Shown here one piece after another: positions 19,344 to 29,495 of a DNA stretch of 64,000 nt; within the stretch, counting starts at the first letter, position 1, and each line of letters opens with the position of its first letter. The notes beneath the pieces are model-generated. The model was not told the DNA's origin. It did not search any database and saw only the letters and a list, made by a program, of their open reading frames with translations. The DNA comes from Photobacterium sp. DA100. Lineage in GTDB: Bacteria; Pseudomonadota; Gammaproteobacteria; Enterobacterales; Vibrionaceae. The position numbers and the translations under genes were made by a program. The DNA is taken from assembly GCF_029223585.1 (NCBI RefSeq), contig NZ_CP119423.1, forward strand, positions 1,364,001 through 1,428,000. Direction: 5' to 3'.

Positions 19344-21019
19344 TGTGTTACCTCGTCAGCAGGCTGGGTTGTGGCAGCAGTAGGTTGTTCGGTTGTCACG
19401 GCTGCTTGTTGCTCAGGAAGATCGCTAACGCCAAACAGCCCTTCATAGATCCAGTAGGTGAACTCGCCTTCACGCAAAGCATCGCCCCAGAAAACGGGTT
19501 TGATCCCTTTCCAGCGCTCTTCTAGAAACTCCTCCAGCAAGTGGCTGGCTGCATTGCCTGATGTTTTTCCGTACTCAGAAAACAGGCCTGCGGCACGGTA
19601 GGAGCAGAGCTCACCTTGGCACGGGCCCATGCCGATGCGGGTACGGCGACGAAGGTCGACAAGGTTGTGAACATCCAAGTCCTTAATGGCATATTCCACT
19701 TCACCGCAAGTCACCATTTCGCATTCACAGATCACCGCCTGGCTTTTCTTGTCATCGCCGAGGAACTTCTCTGCGCGCTCGCCATGTCGGTAGAAGGCCG
19801 ATTGGTAAACCGGCTTGGCAAGGCTTGCCGTCGCCAGTTTTTTCGGCTGGGCTTGCTCAGAGCCAGGAAGTGGCTTTTCATGGGTAATGCACGGGGCGGT
19901 GTTGCCGAGTTTTTTCGCCACCATGTCGGTAGTCCATTCGGCCATCATCCGGTAGGTCATCAACTTACCGCCGGTGATGGTTACAAAGCCGTCCAGGCCG
20001 TCACGCTCGGCGTGATCGAGTAGGACGATACCACGGCTGATATTTCGACCGCTGGTGTCGCCATCGACAGCGACCAACGGCCGGACGCCTGCATATGCGC
20101 GCAATACCCTTGTATTAGCCATGATCGGGGCGAGCTTGGTGCCTTCCTCGAGCAGGATGTCGATTTCTTTGCTAGTGACATGAAGATCATCAATCTTGTC
20201 GTAATCGATCCGCTCGGAGGTGGTACCGATCAGCGAGATGGTATCGCCGGGCACCAGAATGTCGGCATCGGACGGTTTACGGCAGCGGTTGATCACCAGG
20301 TTGTTGATACGGTAATCAAGGATCAGCAATGATCCTTTGGCCGGGAACATCTTGATCGACAAATCCCCATATTCACAGATTTGCTGGCCCCAGATCCCTG
20401 CGGCATTGACCACTTGCTTGGCGCGGATTTCAAATGATTGACCTGTTTTCATGTCCAGGCAGTAGACACCACGGACCGTTGCCCCGTCACGGATCAGACC
20501 GGTGACATGGGTGTGGTTAAACAGGCGGGCACCATGTTCAACAGCATCCAGTACATTGGAGGCCGATAAGCGGAACGGATCCAAGGTGCCATCGGGGACT
20601 TTCACTGCGCCAATCAGCGCAGGGTTACAGTTTGGTTCGAGGCGAAGTGCGTCTTGAGGAGCAAGTTGTTCAACATCGATATCTGCAGCCTGACAAGATG
20701 AAATGAAGGTTTTCTGGAAATCGAGATCGTCATCAGGCAGGGAAATGAACAGCCCTTGGGTATCTTCAACACAGTGGCGTGCAATGTTTTTCAGAATACG
20801 GTTTTCCTGGATACACTCTTTGGCCGATTCCTGATCGGTTACGGCGTACCTGGCTCCCGAGTGGAGCAGACCGTGGTTTCTTCCTGTAGTCCCTGATGCG
20901 AGATCATCTTTTTCAACTAGGATGCATGGGATTCCGCGCAAGGCACAGTCACGCATAATACCCGTACCGGTTGCGCCGCCGCCTATGATCACAACATCTG
21001 TTTCAAACCAACTATTCAT
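19340..21019 (-). CDS. glpA: Anaerobic glycerol-3-phosphate dehydrogenase subunit A
   Basis: Catalytic FAD subunit, 559 aa. It begins with the dinucleotide-binding motif [20 protein letters not shown] and includes the G3P-oxidase signature [15 protein letters not shown]. The C-terminus has a BFD-like [2Fe-2S] domain ([10 protein letters not shown] and CQGELC). After that comes a Gln/Thr/Ala-rich tail of ~30 residues. It heads the glpABC operon; a GlpR-like palindrome lies ~120 bp upstream. Confidence 0.95.
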   Translation of the reverse strand: MNSWFETDVVIIGGGATGTGIMRDCALRGIPCILVEKDDLASGTTGRNHGLLHSGARYAVTDQESAKECIQENRILKNIARHCVEDTQGLFISLPDDDLDFQKTFISSCQAADIDVEQLAPQDALRLEPNCNPALIGAVKVPDGTLDPFRLSASNVLDAVEHGARLFNHTHVTGLIRDGATVRGVYCLDMKTGQSFEIRAKQVVNAAGIWGQQICEYGDLSIKMFPAKGSLLILDYRINNLVINRCRKPSDADILVPGDTISLIGTTSERIDYDKIDDLHVTSKEIDILLEEGTKLAPIMANTRVLRAYAGVRPLVAVDGDTSGRNISRGIVLLDHAERDGLDGFVTITGGKLMTYRMMAEWTTDMVAKKLGNTAPCITHEKPLPGSEQAQPKKLATASLAKPVYQSAFYRHGERAEKFLGDDKKSQAVICECEMVTCGEVEYAIKDLDVHNLVDLRRRTRIGMGPCQGELCSYRAAGLFSEYGKTSGNAASHLLEEFLEERWKGIKPVFWGDALREGEFTYWIYEGLFGVSDLPEQQAAVTTEQPTAATTQPADEVTQ

Positions 21020-21139
21020 GTTCGTTTTCGCTTATTGTTTTTGGTCAGTGGATCAGGAAATGGAAAATTCCTTCTACTTTATGCGCTTTAATATGCCATT
21101 TTTTGTAAGGATAATATTTGATCGGCTACACATTTATGA

Positions 21140-21159
21140 GCGTTCGCGCATTCGAACGC
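21140..21159. promoter_or_regulatory. Possible GlpR-type operator upstream of glpA
   Basis: Inverted repeat GCGTTCG-CGCATT-CGAACGC. The TTCG...CGAA core matches the half-sites of GlpR, but the spacer is six bases rather than the usual four. A second partial half-site, ATGTTCGTTTTCG, overlaps the glpA start codon. The assignment rests on position and core only. Confidence 0.4.
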
Positions 21160-21312
21160 GCCTATTTGTGATTGTTTGGCTGAAAAAGAAACAATCTGCA
21201 GTAGGAATCATCCTTGGGAAGGCGGGAAAACTATGAAATTAGCAGTCGTGTAGGTAAACGAAACTTCAGATGGCCTTGCCGTCGTATGTTTAAGGAAGGG
21301 GCGGTGAACGAT

Positions 21313-22485
21313 TTAGGCGATGGCTTTGCGTCTTTCGCTCAGAATGGGTCTGTAGCCGATAGGGTGGAAGCGGGTGCAATCACGGCCAGCATCTTTGCAG
21401 TCGTACAGCGCCCTGTCAGCTCGCTCAATTATGGATGAGAGCGAGTCGCCGCTAGCATAGTTGGAAATACCAATACTGGCTGTGAAGTTGATAGCGGTGT
21501 TATCTATTCCTGTTTCGATTTCCAATGCGCGGATGCGCGATAGCATTCGCTCGGCCATTCTCTCTGCGTCGCAAGAGGTGCATTGCGGCAGGAAGAGGAT
21601 AAACTCTTCGCCGCCGAACCGGCCAAACAGATCGGTTTTGCGGATTTGTTGCTGCATAAAATGGGCAAATTCTTTCAGTACTTTATCACCGACACCGTGC
21701 CCCCATGTATCGTTGATCCGCTTGAAGCGGTCGATGTCAAACAGCAGAACGGAAAAGGGCTGGCCTTTTTGCGCGCAGCTAGCTAGATACTTGTCCGCCA
21801 GCTGCAGTAGCATCCGGCGGTTGTATACCCCCGTAAGCGGGTCGAGGGTGGCCTGACGGTAGAGCCGCATCAACATGTGCAGTTTGGAGAGCTGAGACCA
21901 AACAACCATCAGGGCCAATACGTTCTGTAACCAGTAGCTGGCGATATTTTCAGGGTTTAGCAAATGACCGGCCAAGGAGTCGACCAAGAGCTGCGTGATA
22001 GCCGTCACTGCCAGCATGCAGAGGCTTTCTTTTAAGGTTACTGGCAAGATGGTTAAGATAGCGACATGCACAATCGGCAACAGGGTATAGCCATAGACAA
22101 ATCCACTATAGACCGTCGGAAAATCCAGAACCCAAGCAGTATAGAGGTAAAACAGGTTAATACTGCCGACCATCAAGCCCATGTACCATTGGGCTCGCTT
22201 CAACGTCGTATGCTGGTGGTTTTTCCACGCAATTCCCAACAGTACTCCACCAAGCAGTAGCCGAGAGGCGGCTATTTGGTGGTTGACTGGGTCGGCGAGC
22301 AACATCAAATCAAAAGGCAGCCAAAGAATAACCAAGATGCCCCATACCGAAGAGAGCATGGTGATCCGGCTGCGAAGGTATCCGCTACGGGTATTTCTGA
22401 AGCTGGTGGAATGAGCGCGGGCACTCCAGAGATCGGGGATGTATAACTTGAGTGATTTGAACAGTGGCAGCAGTGAAGATGTCAT
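21313..22485 (-). CDS. Membrane-anchored GGDEF diguanylate cyclase
   Basis: A 390-aa enzyme. The N-terminal half (~45-205) has six or so hydrophobic helices (7TM/MASE-like membrane sensor, family not identified). The C-terminal half is a complete GGDEF domain: DPLTGVYNRR, DIDRFKRINDTWGH, GGEEF, and RADRALYDCKDAGRD. The product-inhibition site RKTD sits exactly five residues before GGEEF, so the enzyme should be feedback inhibited by cyclic di-GMP. This contrasts with the cyclase at the left edge. It is transcribed convergently to nothing and divergently from the next gene. Confidence 0.9.
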   Translation of the reverse strand: MTSSLLPLFKSLKLYIPDLWSARAHSTSFRNTRSGYLRSRITMLSSVWGILVILWLPFDLMLLADPVNHQIAASRLLLGGVLLGIAWKNHQHTTLKRAQWYMGLMVGSINLFYLYTAWVLDFPTVYSGFVYGYTLLPIVHVAILTILPVTLKESLCMLAVTAITQLLVDSLAGHLLNPENIASYWLQNVLALMVVWSQLSKLHMLMRLYRQATLDPLTGVYNRRMLLQLADKYLASCAQKGQPFSVLLFDIDRFKRINDTWGHGVGDKVLKEFAHFMQQQIRKTDLFGRFGGEEFILFLPQCTSCDAERMAERMLSRIRALEIETGIDNTAINFTASIGISNYASGDSLSSIIERADRALYDCKDAGRDCTRFHPIGYRPILSERRKAIA

Positions 22486-22746
22486 AGCGATTGTCCTTGC
22501 TAATGTCTGATAGTCCTAGATCCAAACCGCTATTGATCTCTGATGGCGAGTAATTGCTATTATTTCACGCAGGCGCTTATTGTTCAGTGATATTGATCCA
22601 AAATGTAAGCCACATTTGCCTAGCTTTGTTAACAAAATAAGAACGATAAGCCTACCTCCCACCAGGAACGGCAGTTTCGCAGTTGGTATCAAAGGGAGGA
22701 ATTGCTATCATCCACACACTTTGTTAGGCCTTATCTAGATATTCCC

Positions 22747-23415
22747 ATGAACACTGCTTTAATTTTTCTGATCCCTGCTTTGCTTGGTGCCCAGTTGATT
22801 CTGAGTTTGGTCCTTACTAAAGGAGAGATTTGCCCTGGTCAGCGGGGAAGGGTTCATAAAACCTTACCCGTTCTTCTTGTGGGTTGGTTAGTCGTAGCAC
22901 TGGCCCAGCCTTATGCTTTCTTGCCATTGGCGGCCTTGGGCTACTTTACCCTGAAAGTCAAAACAGGCAAAACCCGCGATGCGGGCCCTCTCAATGTGTT
23001 TTATGCAGCTAATGTACTGGCGTTTTTTGTCTGGTTTTCTTTGCTGCCCACGTTGACTCTACCCGTGGCCATTTTGAGTTTGGTCAGTATTGCGCTGTTT
23101 GGTTCACTGGTTGCTCACATCCTACTGACACAAGCGAGAACCCGTCTGCAGGCATTTCACCGTTTGCTGCCGTTTGCAGGGTTTGTCAGTGCGATGGTAA
23201 GTGTACTTTGCCTGTTATGGCTTGCTTACCAGCTTGATGAGACTCAATTGGCGTTATTGACTAATAATGTGGTTGCGGCTTTGGTTTTGCTTGTAGCAGG
23301 TTTGCTTGTGTGGTCGATGCATCTGTTGACTGGCAAAACGGTTAACCGTTGGCAATTGGTTGTCGCTGCCGGCATTTTAGTGATCTCAGCCAACATGCAG
23401 GTCGCATTAATGTAA
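22747..23415 (+). CDS. Multi-pass membrane protein of unknown function
   Basis: About 222 aa with seven hydrophobic segments spread over the whole length and only short loops, so an integral inner-membrane protein. I do not recognise the family. The ATG at 22747 is taken; a TTG at 22702 lies too close (two bases) to a strong AGGGAGGA to be convincing, though the purine run is suggestive and the 5' end is uncertain. It stands alone between the cyclase and the DUF4250 gene. Confidence 0.65.
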   Translation: MNTALIFLIPALLGAQLILSLVLTKGEICPGQRGRVHKTLPVLLVGWLVVALAQPYAFLPLAALGYFTLKVKTGKTRDAGPLNVFYAANVLAFFVWFSLLPTLTLPVAILSLVSIALFGSLVAHILLTQARTRLQAFHRLLPFAGFVSAMVSVLCLLWLAYQLDETQLALLTNNVVAALVLLVAGLLVWSMHLLTGKTVNRWQLVVAAGILVISANMQVALM

Positions 23416-23530
23416 TTTTAAGGCTATTTAGCCTCGGCAATATCGGTGAAATGTGAGGCGGCGCTTTCTCTTTCCGCCTCACTCTGTCTATGCTTACTCA
23501 TGAGTGAATACTTACCGAGGGGCAGGCAGT

Positions 23531-23719
23531 ATGGAGATTAATAATCTTTTGAGCATGGATGGCAACATCGTTCTCGGTATCGTGAATGAACGATTACGCC
23601 TTGAGTGTTCGACAGTCGAAGAGTTGGTCAGTCGCTACGAACTGGACTTCAACGAGTTAAATCAAAAAATGGAAGACTTGGGTTACCATTACGATCCTAT
23701 CAACAACCAATTCAAATAA
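23531..23719 (+). CDS. DUF4250 protein
   Basis: A 62-aa protein that fits the DUF4250 family: opening MEINNLLSMDGNIVLGIVNE, a middle acidic helix pair and the ending YHYDPINNQFK. The family is short, soluble and of unknown function. The ATG at 23531 (with GGGGCAGG upstream) is preferred over a GTG 27 bases earlier because family members begin at this residue. Confidence 0.8.
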   Translation: MEINNLLSMDGNIVLGIVNERLRLECSTVEELVSRYELDFNELNQKMEDLGYHYDPINNQFK

Positions 23720-23763
23720 TTCCACCTTACCTTTTGTCCTGGCTGCATCGGCGTCAACCGCTA

Positions 23764-24675
23764 TCATGCAGCCTTAATTCCTTCTAAATGAGTCTGGCAT
23801 TGTTGTTTGGCCGTCGCAAAAAACGCAGATAAATAATGCCGTTCGCGTTCTTGAGCCCTAATGGCTGCAAACAAGCGTCGCCACAGCCCATCACCCAATG
23901 GCTTGCTGATAATCAGCCCCTGACGGGCAAAGTCGTAGACTGCCCAGTTTGGCAGCGCAGCAACACCTAGTCCAGCAGATACCATCTGTATCAGCATCAG
24001 GGTATTATCCGCTTGCTTCCAGTTTGCGGGCTCTACGCCAGCTGGTTGCATAAAATGCTTCACGACATCAAGCCGGCTTCGTTGTACCGGATAGCTCAGC
24101 ATGGTTTCTTGGGCCAAATCTTCAGGCAAGATAATGTTTTTGGCAGCCAGTGGGGACTGCGGAGAAACGATCAGACGCATCTCAAAATCAAATAGGGGTT
24201 CAAAATGGATGTCACTGCGGGGCTGAATATCCGAGGTGATGACAAGATCGAGTTCACCCGCGCCCAGAGCGGGCAGAGGCTCAAAACCAAAACCTGAAGA
24301 GAAGTCCAGCGCGACGTTTGGCCAATGAATCTGGTATTCCTTGAGGGCCGGCATCAGCCACTGGAAGCAGGAGTGGCACTCGATCGCCATGTGAAGGCGG
24401 CCATTGGTATCTTCTTTCAGGCTGGCTAGCTCATGCTCGGCCTGCGCCAGTCTTGGAAACAGATCATCGGCAAGCCGCAATAAGATATCGCCCTCAGCCG
24501 TAAACTTCACGGGGCGGGTTTTACGCAGGAAAAGCTGGCTGCCTAATCGCTGTTCCAAATCTTTCAGTTGATGCGACAAAGCAGATTGGGTCAGACAGAG
24601 TGTATTGGCTGTCGCGGTTAGCGATCCGGTATCTCTCAACACAGTCAGTGTTTTTAAGTGTTTAATTTCAATCAA
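23764..24675 (-). CDS. metR: MetR, LysR-family activator of methionine genes
   Basis: A 303-aa LysR regulator that matches MetR: it starts MIEIKHLKTLTVLRDTGSLT and carries the recognition region TQSALSHQLKDLEQRLG. MetR uses homocysteine as co-effector to activate metE and other methionine genes. It is divergent from metE, with a consensus MetR site in the shared region, exactly the enterobacterial and vibrio arrangement. Confidence 0.95.
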   Translation of the reverse strand: MIEIKHLKTLTVLRDTGSLTATANTLCLTQSALSHQLKDLEQRLGSQLFLRKTRPVKFTAEGDILLRLADDLFPRLAQAEHELASLKEDTNGRLHMAIECHSCFQWLMPALKEYQIHWPNVALDFSSGFGFEPLPALGAGELDLVITSDIQPRSDIHFEPLFDFEMRLIVSPQSPLAAKNIILPEDLAQETMLSYPVQRSRLDVVKHFMQPAGVEPANWKQADNTLMLIQMVSAGLGVAALPNWAVYDFARQGLIISKPLGDGLWRRLFAAIRAQERERHYLSAFFATAKQQCQTHLEGIKAA

Positions 24676-24806
24676 ATCGCTTCCTCTTGCTTTTCTACTT
24701 TGGTGCTATCCCTGAAACGCTTTTTAATGTAGCGAGAAAATATAGCAGTGTAAACATCTAGACGGCCAAATGCGATTATATCTAAAAATACACAAGTGAA
24801 TTCTTA

Positions 24807-24819
24807 TGAATTTTATTCA
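24807..24819. promoter_or_regulatory. MetR binding site in metR-metE intergenic region
   Basis: TGAA-TTTTA-TTCA is an exact match to the MetR consensus TGAA-N5-TTCA. It lies ~90 bp upstream of the metE start. A partial copy (TGAA at 24797) is ten bases to the left, suggesting a second, weaker site on the same helix face. Confidence 0.8.
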
Positions 24820-24909
24820 AGATAAACATTAATGATAAGAAATTGCTCATGGTCCGAGCGTGGGTCATTGTTAGTCCAACAAAGAAGAGAATGCATGGAC
24901 GGAGCAATA

Positions 24910-27201
24910 ATGACTTTAAAAACAACAACACATATTTTGGGATACCCGCGAATCGGCAGCCAGCGCGAGCTTAAGTTTGCTCAGGAAAAGTACTGGCGTG
25001 GCGATATTTCGCAGGCCGAGTTGAATGAGGTCGGCAGCTTGCTGCGTCACCGTCATTGGGGGGAGCAATCGGGGGCTGGCCTGGATTTGGTCACAGTGGG
25101 TGACTTTGCATGGTACGATCATGTCTTGGGTACCAGTATGCTACTTGGCCATTTACCCAAGCGCCACCGCAGCGGTTTCCCGGATTTGGATACCTTGTTC
25201 CGAGTCGCCAGAGGTAAGGCTCCCACGGGCTGCGAGTGTGCGGCTTCGGATATGACCAAGTGGTTCAACACCAACTATCACTATATCGTGCCGGAATTCA
25301 GTGTAGACGATGAGTTCAACGTGAGCTGGCCGCAGCTGTTCGAGGAAATTGCTGAAGCGAAAAAAGCTGGCCACAAAGTAAAGCCGGTACTTTTAGGGCC
25401 AGTTTCATACCTTTGGTTGGGCAAGGAGAAAGATGCCGGATTCGATAGACGCACATTGCTGCCAAGGCTACTGGCTGCATATCAGCAAATTCTCAACAAA
25501 CTGGCAAAGCTGGATGTTGAGTGGGTCCAAATTGACGAGCCGGCCCTTGGTCTAGAGTTACCCAAAGAGTGGGCCGATTCATTCAAGATCGCCTATCAGG
25601 TACTCCACGGCTCGCCCAAGCTGCTGTTGACCACTTACTTTGACAGTATTGCTCACCAACTCGATACGATCACCGCACTCAGCATCGATGGCCTCCATGT
25701 CGATCTCACGGCTGCGCCGGAGCAGTTCGATGAGGTGGTTGAGCGCTTACCTGCACACTGGGTATTGTCTGCCGGGGTAGTCAACGGCCGTAACGTTTGG
25801 CGCGCGGATCTGACCGCTTTGGTCGAAAGGCTGAAACCGGCCAAAGCAGCACTGGGCGAGCGGCTGTGGCTCGCGTCTTCCTGTTCATTGCTTCACAGCC
25901 CGATGGATTTGGACTTGGAAACAGAGCTGGAGCCAGAAGTCCGTCAGTGGCTGGCTTTTGCCAAGCAAAAATGCCGCGAGCTAACCTTGTTGGCCCAGGC
26001 TTTAGATGGCAACGACATTGCGCTCGAAGAGTGCGATCGCTACAGCGCGCCGATTAAGGCCCGGGCGACCAGTAGCGTGGTGAATAACGAGCTGGTGCGT
26101 CAACGTACAGCGGCAATCACAGATGATTTGGCAACAAGGAAGCTTCCTTACGCCGAGCGCGCCCGTGTGCAGCGCCAAGCATTGGGACTGCCCCTGCTGC
26201 CGACAACAACCATTGGTTCATTCCCTCAAACCAATGAAATCCGTTCCCAGCGCCGGGACTTCAAAGCAGGCCGGTTGGCAGAGCAGGATTACATTACCGC
26301 AATGCAGGGGCATATCAAGGATGCGGTTGAGCGCCAAAACCAGCTGGGGCTTGATGTCTTGGTGCACGGTGAGGCCGAGCGCAATGATATGGTGGAATAT
26401 TTTGCCGAGTTGCTTGAAGGCTTTGCGGCCACCCGCTTTGGCTGGGTACAGAGCTATGGCTCCCGCTGCGTCAAGCCTGCGGTTATTGTGTCAGACATCT
26501 ACCGCTCGGCACCGATGACCGTATCTTGGGCGCACTATGCCCAATCGCTGACGGACAAACCTGTTAAGGGAATGCTCACCGGTCCCGTTACCATTTTGGG
26601 CTGGACGTTCCCGCGCGAAGATCTCAGTCGTGAGGAGATCGCCAACCAGATCGCATTGGCACTGCGGGATGAAGTGGCGGATCTGCAAGAGAAGGGGATC
26701 AAGATCATCCAGATTGATGAGCCCGCGATCCGAGAGGGAATGCCACTGAAGGCAAGCCAGTGGCAGGCTTATTTGGACTGGGCAGTGAAAGCGTTCAAGA
26801 TTTCCGCTGCCAGTGCTGAGCCAGCAACCCAAATTCATACTCATATGTGCTATAGCGAGTTCAACGACATGATTGAGTCGGTGGCTTTACTTGATGCCGA
26901 CGTGATCACCATCGAAACCTCTCGCTCCGACATGGAATTGCTTGAAGCTTTTGAAGCGTTTGACTACCCAAATGAAATTGGCCCGGGGGTATATGACATC
27001 CACTCGCCGAATATTCCCACCGTCGAGCAGATCACTGAACTGGTCGCGAAAGCGCAAGCACGAATTCCGGCCGAGCGCCTGTGGGTGAACCCGGACTGCG
27101 GATTGAAAACACGTAGCTGGGAGGAAACAGAGGCTGCTTTATTGAATATGATCGAGGCCGCGAAGATCCTTCGTCAGTTGCACCAGTCTAAAGTGGGGTA
27201 G
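24910..27201 (+). CDS. metE: Cobalamin-independent methionine synthase
   Basis: Transfers a methyl group from methyltetrahydropteroyl-triglutamate to homocysteine, the last step of methionine synthesis, in the cytoplasm without B12. The 763-aa protein has two related barrels. Zinc ligands are all visible: His645 and Cys647 in HTHMC, Glu669 in ITIETS, Cys730 in NPDCGLKTR. The N-terminus begins [20 protein letters not shown]. The ATG at 24910 has ACGGAG upstream and matches the family start; an upstream in-frame start at 24832 would add 26 unrelated residues. Controlled by MetR. Confidence 0.97.
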   Translation: MTLKTTTHILGYPRIGSQRELKFAQEKYWRGDISQAELNEVGSLLRHRHWGEQSGAGLDLVTVGDFAWYDHVLGTSMLLGHLPKRHRSGFPDLDTLFRVARGKAPTGCECAASDMTKWFNTNYHYIVPEFSVDDEFNVSWPQLFEEIAEAKKAGHKVKPVLLGPVSYLWLGKEKDAGFDRRTLLPRLLAAYQQILNKLAKLDVEWVQIDEPALGLELPKEWADSFKIAYQVLHGSPKLLLTTYFDSIAHQLDTITALSIDGLHVDLTAAPEQFDEVVERLPAHWVLSAGVVNGRNVWRADLTALVERLKPAKAALGERLWLASSCSLLHSPMDLDLETELEPEVRQWLAFAKQKCRELTLLAQALDGNDIALEECDRYSAPIKARATSSVVNNELVRQRTAAITDDLATRKLPYAERARVQRQALGLPLLPTTTIGSFPQTNEIRSQRRDFKAGRLAEQDYITAMQGHIKDAVERQNQLGLDVLVHGEAERNDMVEYFAELLEGFAATRFGWVQSYGSRCVKPAVIVSDIYRSAPMTVSWAHYAQSLTDKPVKGMLTGPVTILGWTFPREDLSREEIANQIALALRDEVADLQEKGIKIIQIDEPAIREGMPLKASQWQAYLDWAVKAFKISAASAEPATQIHTHMCYSEFNDMIESVALLDADVITIETSRSDMELLEAFEAFDYPNEIGPGVYDIHSPNIPTVEQITELVAKAQARIPAERLWVNPDCGLKTRSWEETEAALLNMIEAAKILRQLHQSKVG

Positions 27202-27266
27202 GCGGTCAATATTGGCCAGTAGAAGCGAGCCCCCAGCAAAAAATGGCTAAGGGGCTCTGGTGCCGC

Positions 27267-27518
27267 TCAGGAGCGACCTTTGATATCGTCAAAACTAGGC
27301 TTGTAGTCTGATTGGGTATATTTGGTCTTTAGTACTGGAAAGCGAGTTCTTTCCTTCTGTCCCTGCAGCTCTTTGCTGGTGGGGACATAATTGGAGGGTT
27401 GGTATTTTACTGTCTGGGGAGAAACCACACTGTTGTCATTGCGGCCTTGCAGCTCGTAAGCGACAGCCGAATTAGCAAAGCATAACCCTGCAATAATAAT
27501 GAACGCGACATTTTTCAT
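27267..27518 (-). CDS. Small exported protein of unknown function (83 aa)
   Basis: It has a clear Sec signal peptide (MKNVAFIIIAGLCFANSAVA, cleavage after AVA), leaving a mature protein of ~63 residues. The mature part contains two similar blocks: KYQPSNYVPTSKELQGQ and KYTQSDYKPSFDDIKGR, suggesting an internal repeat of KY-x-x-S-x-Y-x-P. Probably periplasmic; function unknown. No operon partner. Confidence 0.65.
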   Translation of the reverse strand: MKNVAFIIIAGLCFANSAVAYELQGRNDNSVVSPQTVKYQPSNYVPTSKELQGQKERTRFPVLKTKYTQSDYKPSFDDIKGRS

Positions 27519-27829
27519 AACAGCCTACCTTAGCAAGATTGAAAAGGATACCGAGTTGTCTTATTGCCCAAGCGGTATTCTTGGAGCGCATATCTTGATG
27601 CGGCTTGGGTCTATTTAGCTTAGCTGATAAAAAATCATTACCATGAGGATTTACAAAACTTTAAGTTGTCGAATTATCAATAAAGCCGGACTGACGGCAT
27701 AATATATTTTTATATAGAGTCAAAAGTTATATCTAACGTATTGAATAATTGTGTAATAAATACAATTAGGATCTAACAACCAGTCTTGGCAATATTTGCA
27801 CGAAACATAATCGTATCGTAAATAAGACA
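27519..27829. other. AT-rich intergenic region without a gene
   Basis: A 311-bp gap between the small exported protein (whose promoter must lie here, at the left end) and the ParA-like gene terminator. No ORF, RNA gene or repeat is evident. Confidence 0.4.
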
Positions 27830-27855
27830 AATCTAGGCCATTGATGGCCTAGATT
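27830..27855 (-). terminator. Terminator overlapping the end of the ParA-like gene
   Basis: Perfect 11-bp stem AATCTAGGCCA / TGGCCTAGATT with loop TTGA. The right arm contains the stop codon of the minus-strand gene. The downstream tract on the minus strand is only moderately T-rich. Confidence 0.7.
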
Positions 27856-28601
27856 CGGTTTGGACGCTCGAGAGCCAGTTTGAAAGTCTCCGGAAGGATA
27901 CTTGGTCTTTTGAGCCTTTCTCCTTGGGGCAACGGATAGCGTGGCAGCTTTAGCCATTTGCAGGCTTTCGACCATAACTGGGCGTCAAGCGACGGGTCGA
28001 TATCCATAAAGTTACAACCTTCCTCAAACGCCTGCGGATAAACCGGGGAGTTGCTCATTGAGCCGAGCAAAGGATAACGCAGGTGGCCCAATACACGCTT
28101 GAGTAATTCGACACCTTGGGAACCCTTTTCATTTCGGGTGGCGACGATAGCGACCGGTATGCGCCTGTGCTTGCTGGCCGCTGTGTTTATGAGCTGTTGG
28201 GTAAAATTGAGCATTGCATGGATATCGACGGGGGTGGGTTGTACCGGGATCACGATGCGATCGGCAAGTGCTATGTAACGCTCCAGCTCGACCGCGCTAA
28301 AATTGGACGGGGTATCAATGACGATCACCTCGCACTCTGTATCTACCTTGACTGCCAGAGAAAACAGTTGTCCGCGGTCGAAATTGAAGTGATGGCCCTC
28401 AACCCGATCGTTGTTGTGGCTCCAGTAGTGCGAAGTCCGTTGCTCATCGAGATCGAGTAATTCCGTTCGGCAGTGGCGACTGAGTACACTAGAGAGTGAA
28501 ATGGCAAGCGTGGATTTTCCTGCCCCCCCTTTCTTGTTCAGGATCAGTATTTTTTGTGCCCGAGATGACTTAAGCCCACAGAGTTTTCGCACAGAACTCA
28601 C
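27849..28601 (-). CDS. Orphan ParA-like ATPase
   Basis: A 250-aa P-loop ATPase of the ParA/MinD group. The deviant Walker A motif KKGGAGKST is at ~23-31; the DLDEQRTSHYW segment corresponds to Walker A'-like signature, and the VIVIDTPSNF Walker B is at ~92-101. ParA-type proteins move DNA or protein cargo using an ATP-driven gradient. There is no ParB-like partner on either side, so it is not a standard plasmid partition pair; many vibrios have such stand-alone copies with unknown cargo. Start at 28601. Confidence 0.85.
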   Translation of the reverse strand: MSSVRKLCGLKSSRAQKILILNKKGGAGKSTLAISLSSVLSRHCRTELLDLDEQRTSHYWSHNNDRVEGHHFNFDRGQLFSLAVKVDTECEVIVIDTPSNFSAVELERYIALADRIVIPVQPTPVDIHAMLNFTQQLINTAASKHRRIPVAIVATRNEKGSQGVELLKRVLGHLRYPLLGSMSNSPVYPQAFEEGCNFMDIDPSLDAQLWSKACKWLKLPRYPLPQGERLKRPSILPETFKLALERPNRI

Positions 28602-28686
28602 CTACTTGTTCTCCCGCTTATTTTTCAGTACTGATCTTAATAAGCGACGGCAACGACCAGAAAGTAAATAAGAAAAAAACAAAAAT

Positions 28687-28711
28687 GAAAAAAGGCGCCG
28701 ACAGGGCGCCT
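28687..28711 (-). terminator. Terminator of the META-domain lipoprotein gene
   Basis: Perfect 7-bp GC stem AGGCGCC / GGCGCCT (28693-28699, 28705-28711). The A-run on its left gives a T-run on the minus strand. It lies 30 bp after the lipoprotein gene. Confidence 0.85.
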
Positions 28712-28740
28712 ATTTAAAGAGTATGGCTGTGATAGATAAT

Positions 28741-29184
28741 TTATTCAGCGTCGGTACGTGTAAATGTAAGTGTGTGCTCTGCGCCAGTTAGAGTGAGCTG
28801 GTTACCCGCGACTGTGGCCGCGCTCCAATCCATAAGCGTAGCGCTCATTACACGCTCTAGCTCCATTGCTGGCTCAGGACAAGCCATCATGGTCATCCCC
28901 ATTTTCTCGATGCGAAGCTTACCTTCATTGAGCTCTGCCTGACCGAAATAACGGTTACAGCCGGCATGACCATTAGCACCTAGATCAGCAGACAGTTGAA
29001 GGTTTGGTGCTTTGAAAGGTTCAGCAAGCTGAAGCTCGTTACCGTCAACTTTGTTCAGTACCCAGTTAAACGTGGCAAGGTCTGTTTGGCTAATCATCGC
29101 GGTCGTCGGCTCGCTATCAGTGTTAGATGCACAAGCAGCAAGAATAACAGGTACTGCTAACGCGGCAAGAAAACGTTTCTTCAT
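28741..29184 (-). CDS. META-domain (HslJ-like) lipoprotein
   Basis: Envelope lipoprotein of 147 aa. The signal peptide ends in the lipobox LAAC (residues ~15-18 after MKKRFLAALAVPVI), so Cys is lipidated. The META domain follows, with the landmarks NGHAGCNRYFGQ and MGMTMMACPEPAMELE, whose cysteines may pair. HslJ is linked to heat shock and novobiocin resistance in E. coli; the family function is undefined. Two ATGs six bases apart (29190 and 29184) are possible; the second is chosen because it starts a standard MKK signal peptide. Confidence 0.85.
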   Translation of the reverse strand: MKKRFLAALAVPVILAACASNTDSEPTTAMISQTDLATFNWVLNKVDGNELQLAEPFKAPNLQLSADLGANGHAGCNRYFGQAELNEGKLRIEKMGMTMMACPEPAMELERVMSATLMDWSAATVAGNQLTLTGAEHTLTFTRTDAE

Positions 29185-29495
29185 TATCATAAATCCCCAG
29201 AAGTCAAAATGATTACCAGGCAAAGCATTATCTCACTGGATGGTTTGCCAAGTAACTAATTGTACGCCGTTTTTTATCTTGTTTTACAATATATATCAGA
29301 TTTTCGTGTGATAGAAAATAGAAAACACACTTAACACTGTAATATTCAGGTTTGGTTAGGTTTTACCCTATTTCCAAGCAGTTTAACGCACTTGGATATA
29401 CAGATGGTAGTTTAAATAACACCAAATGAAAAAATGTTAAGCCCGCGTCATTTATTCATAGTCCAATTAATTTCGCTGAGCCTGTTACCTTGGTG
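29185..29495. other. Intergenic region, no gene seen
   Basis: An AT-rich 311-bp gap between the lipoprotein gene start and the end of the MscS-type gene, both on the minus strand. It must contain the lipoprotein promoter. No terminator hairpin with a clear T-run was found for the channel gene and no ORF stands out. Confidence 0.4.
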
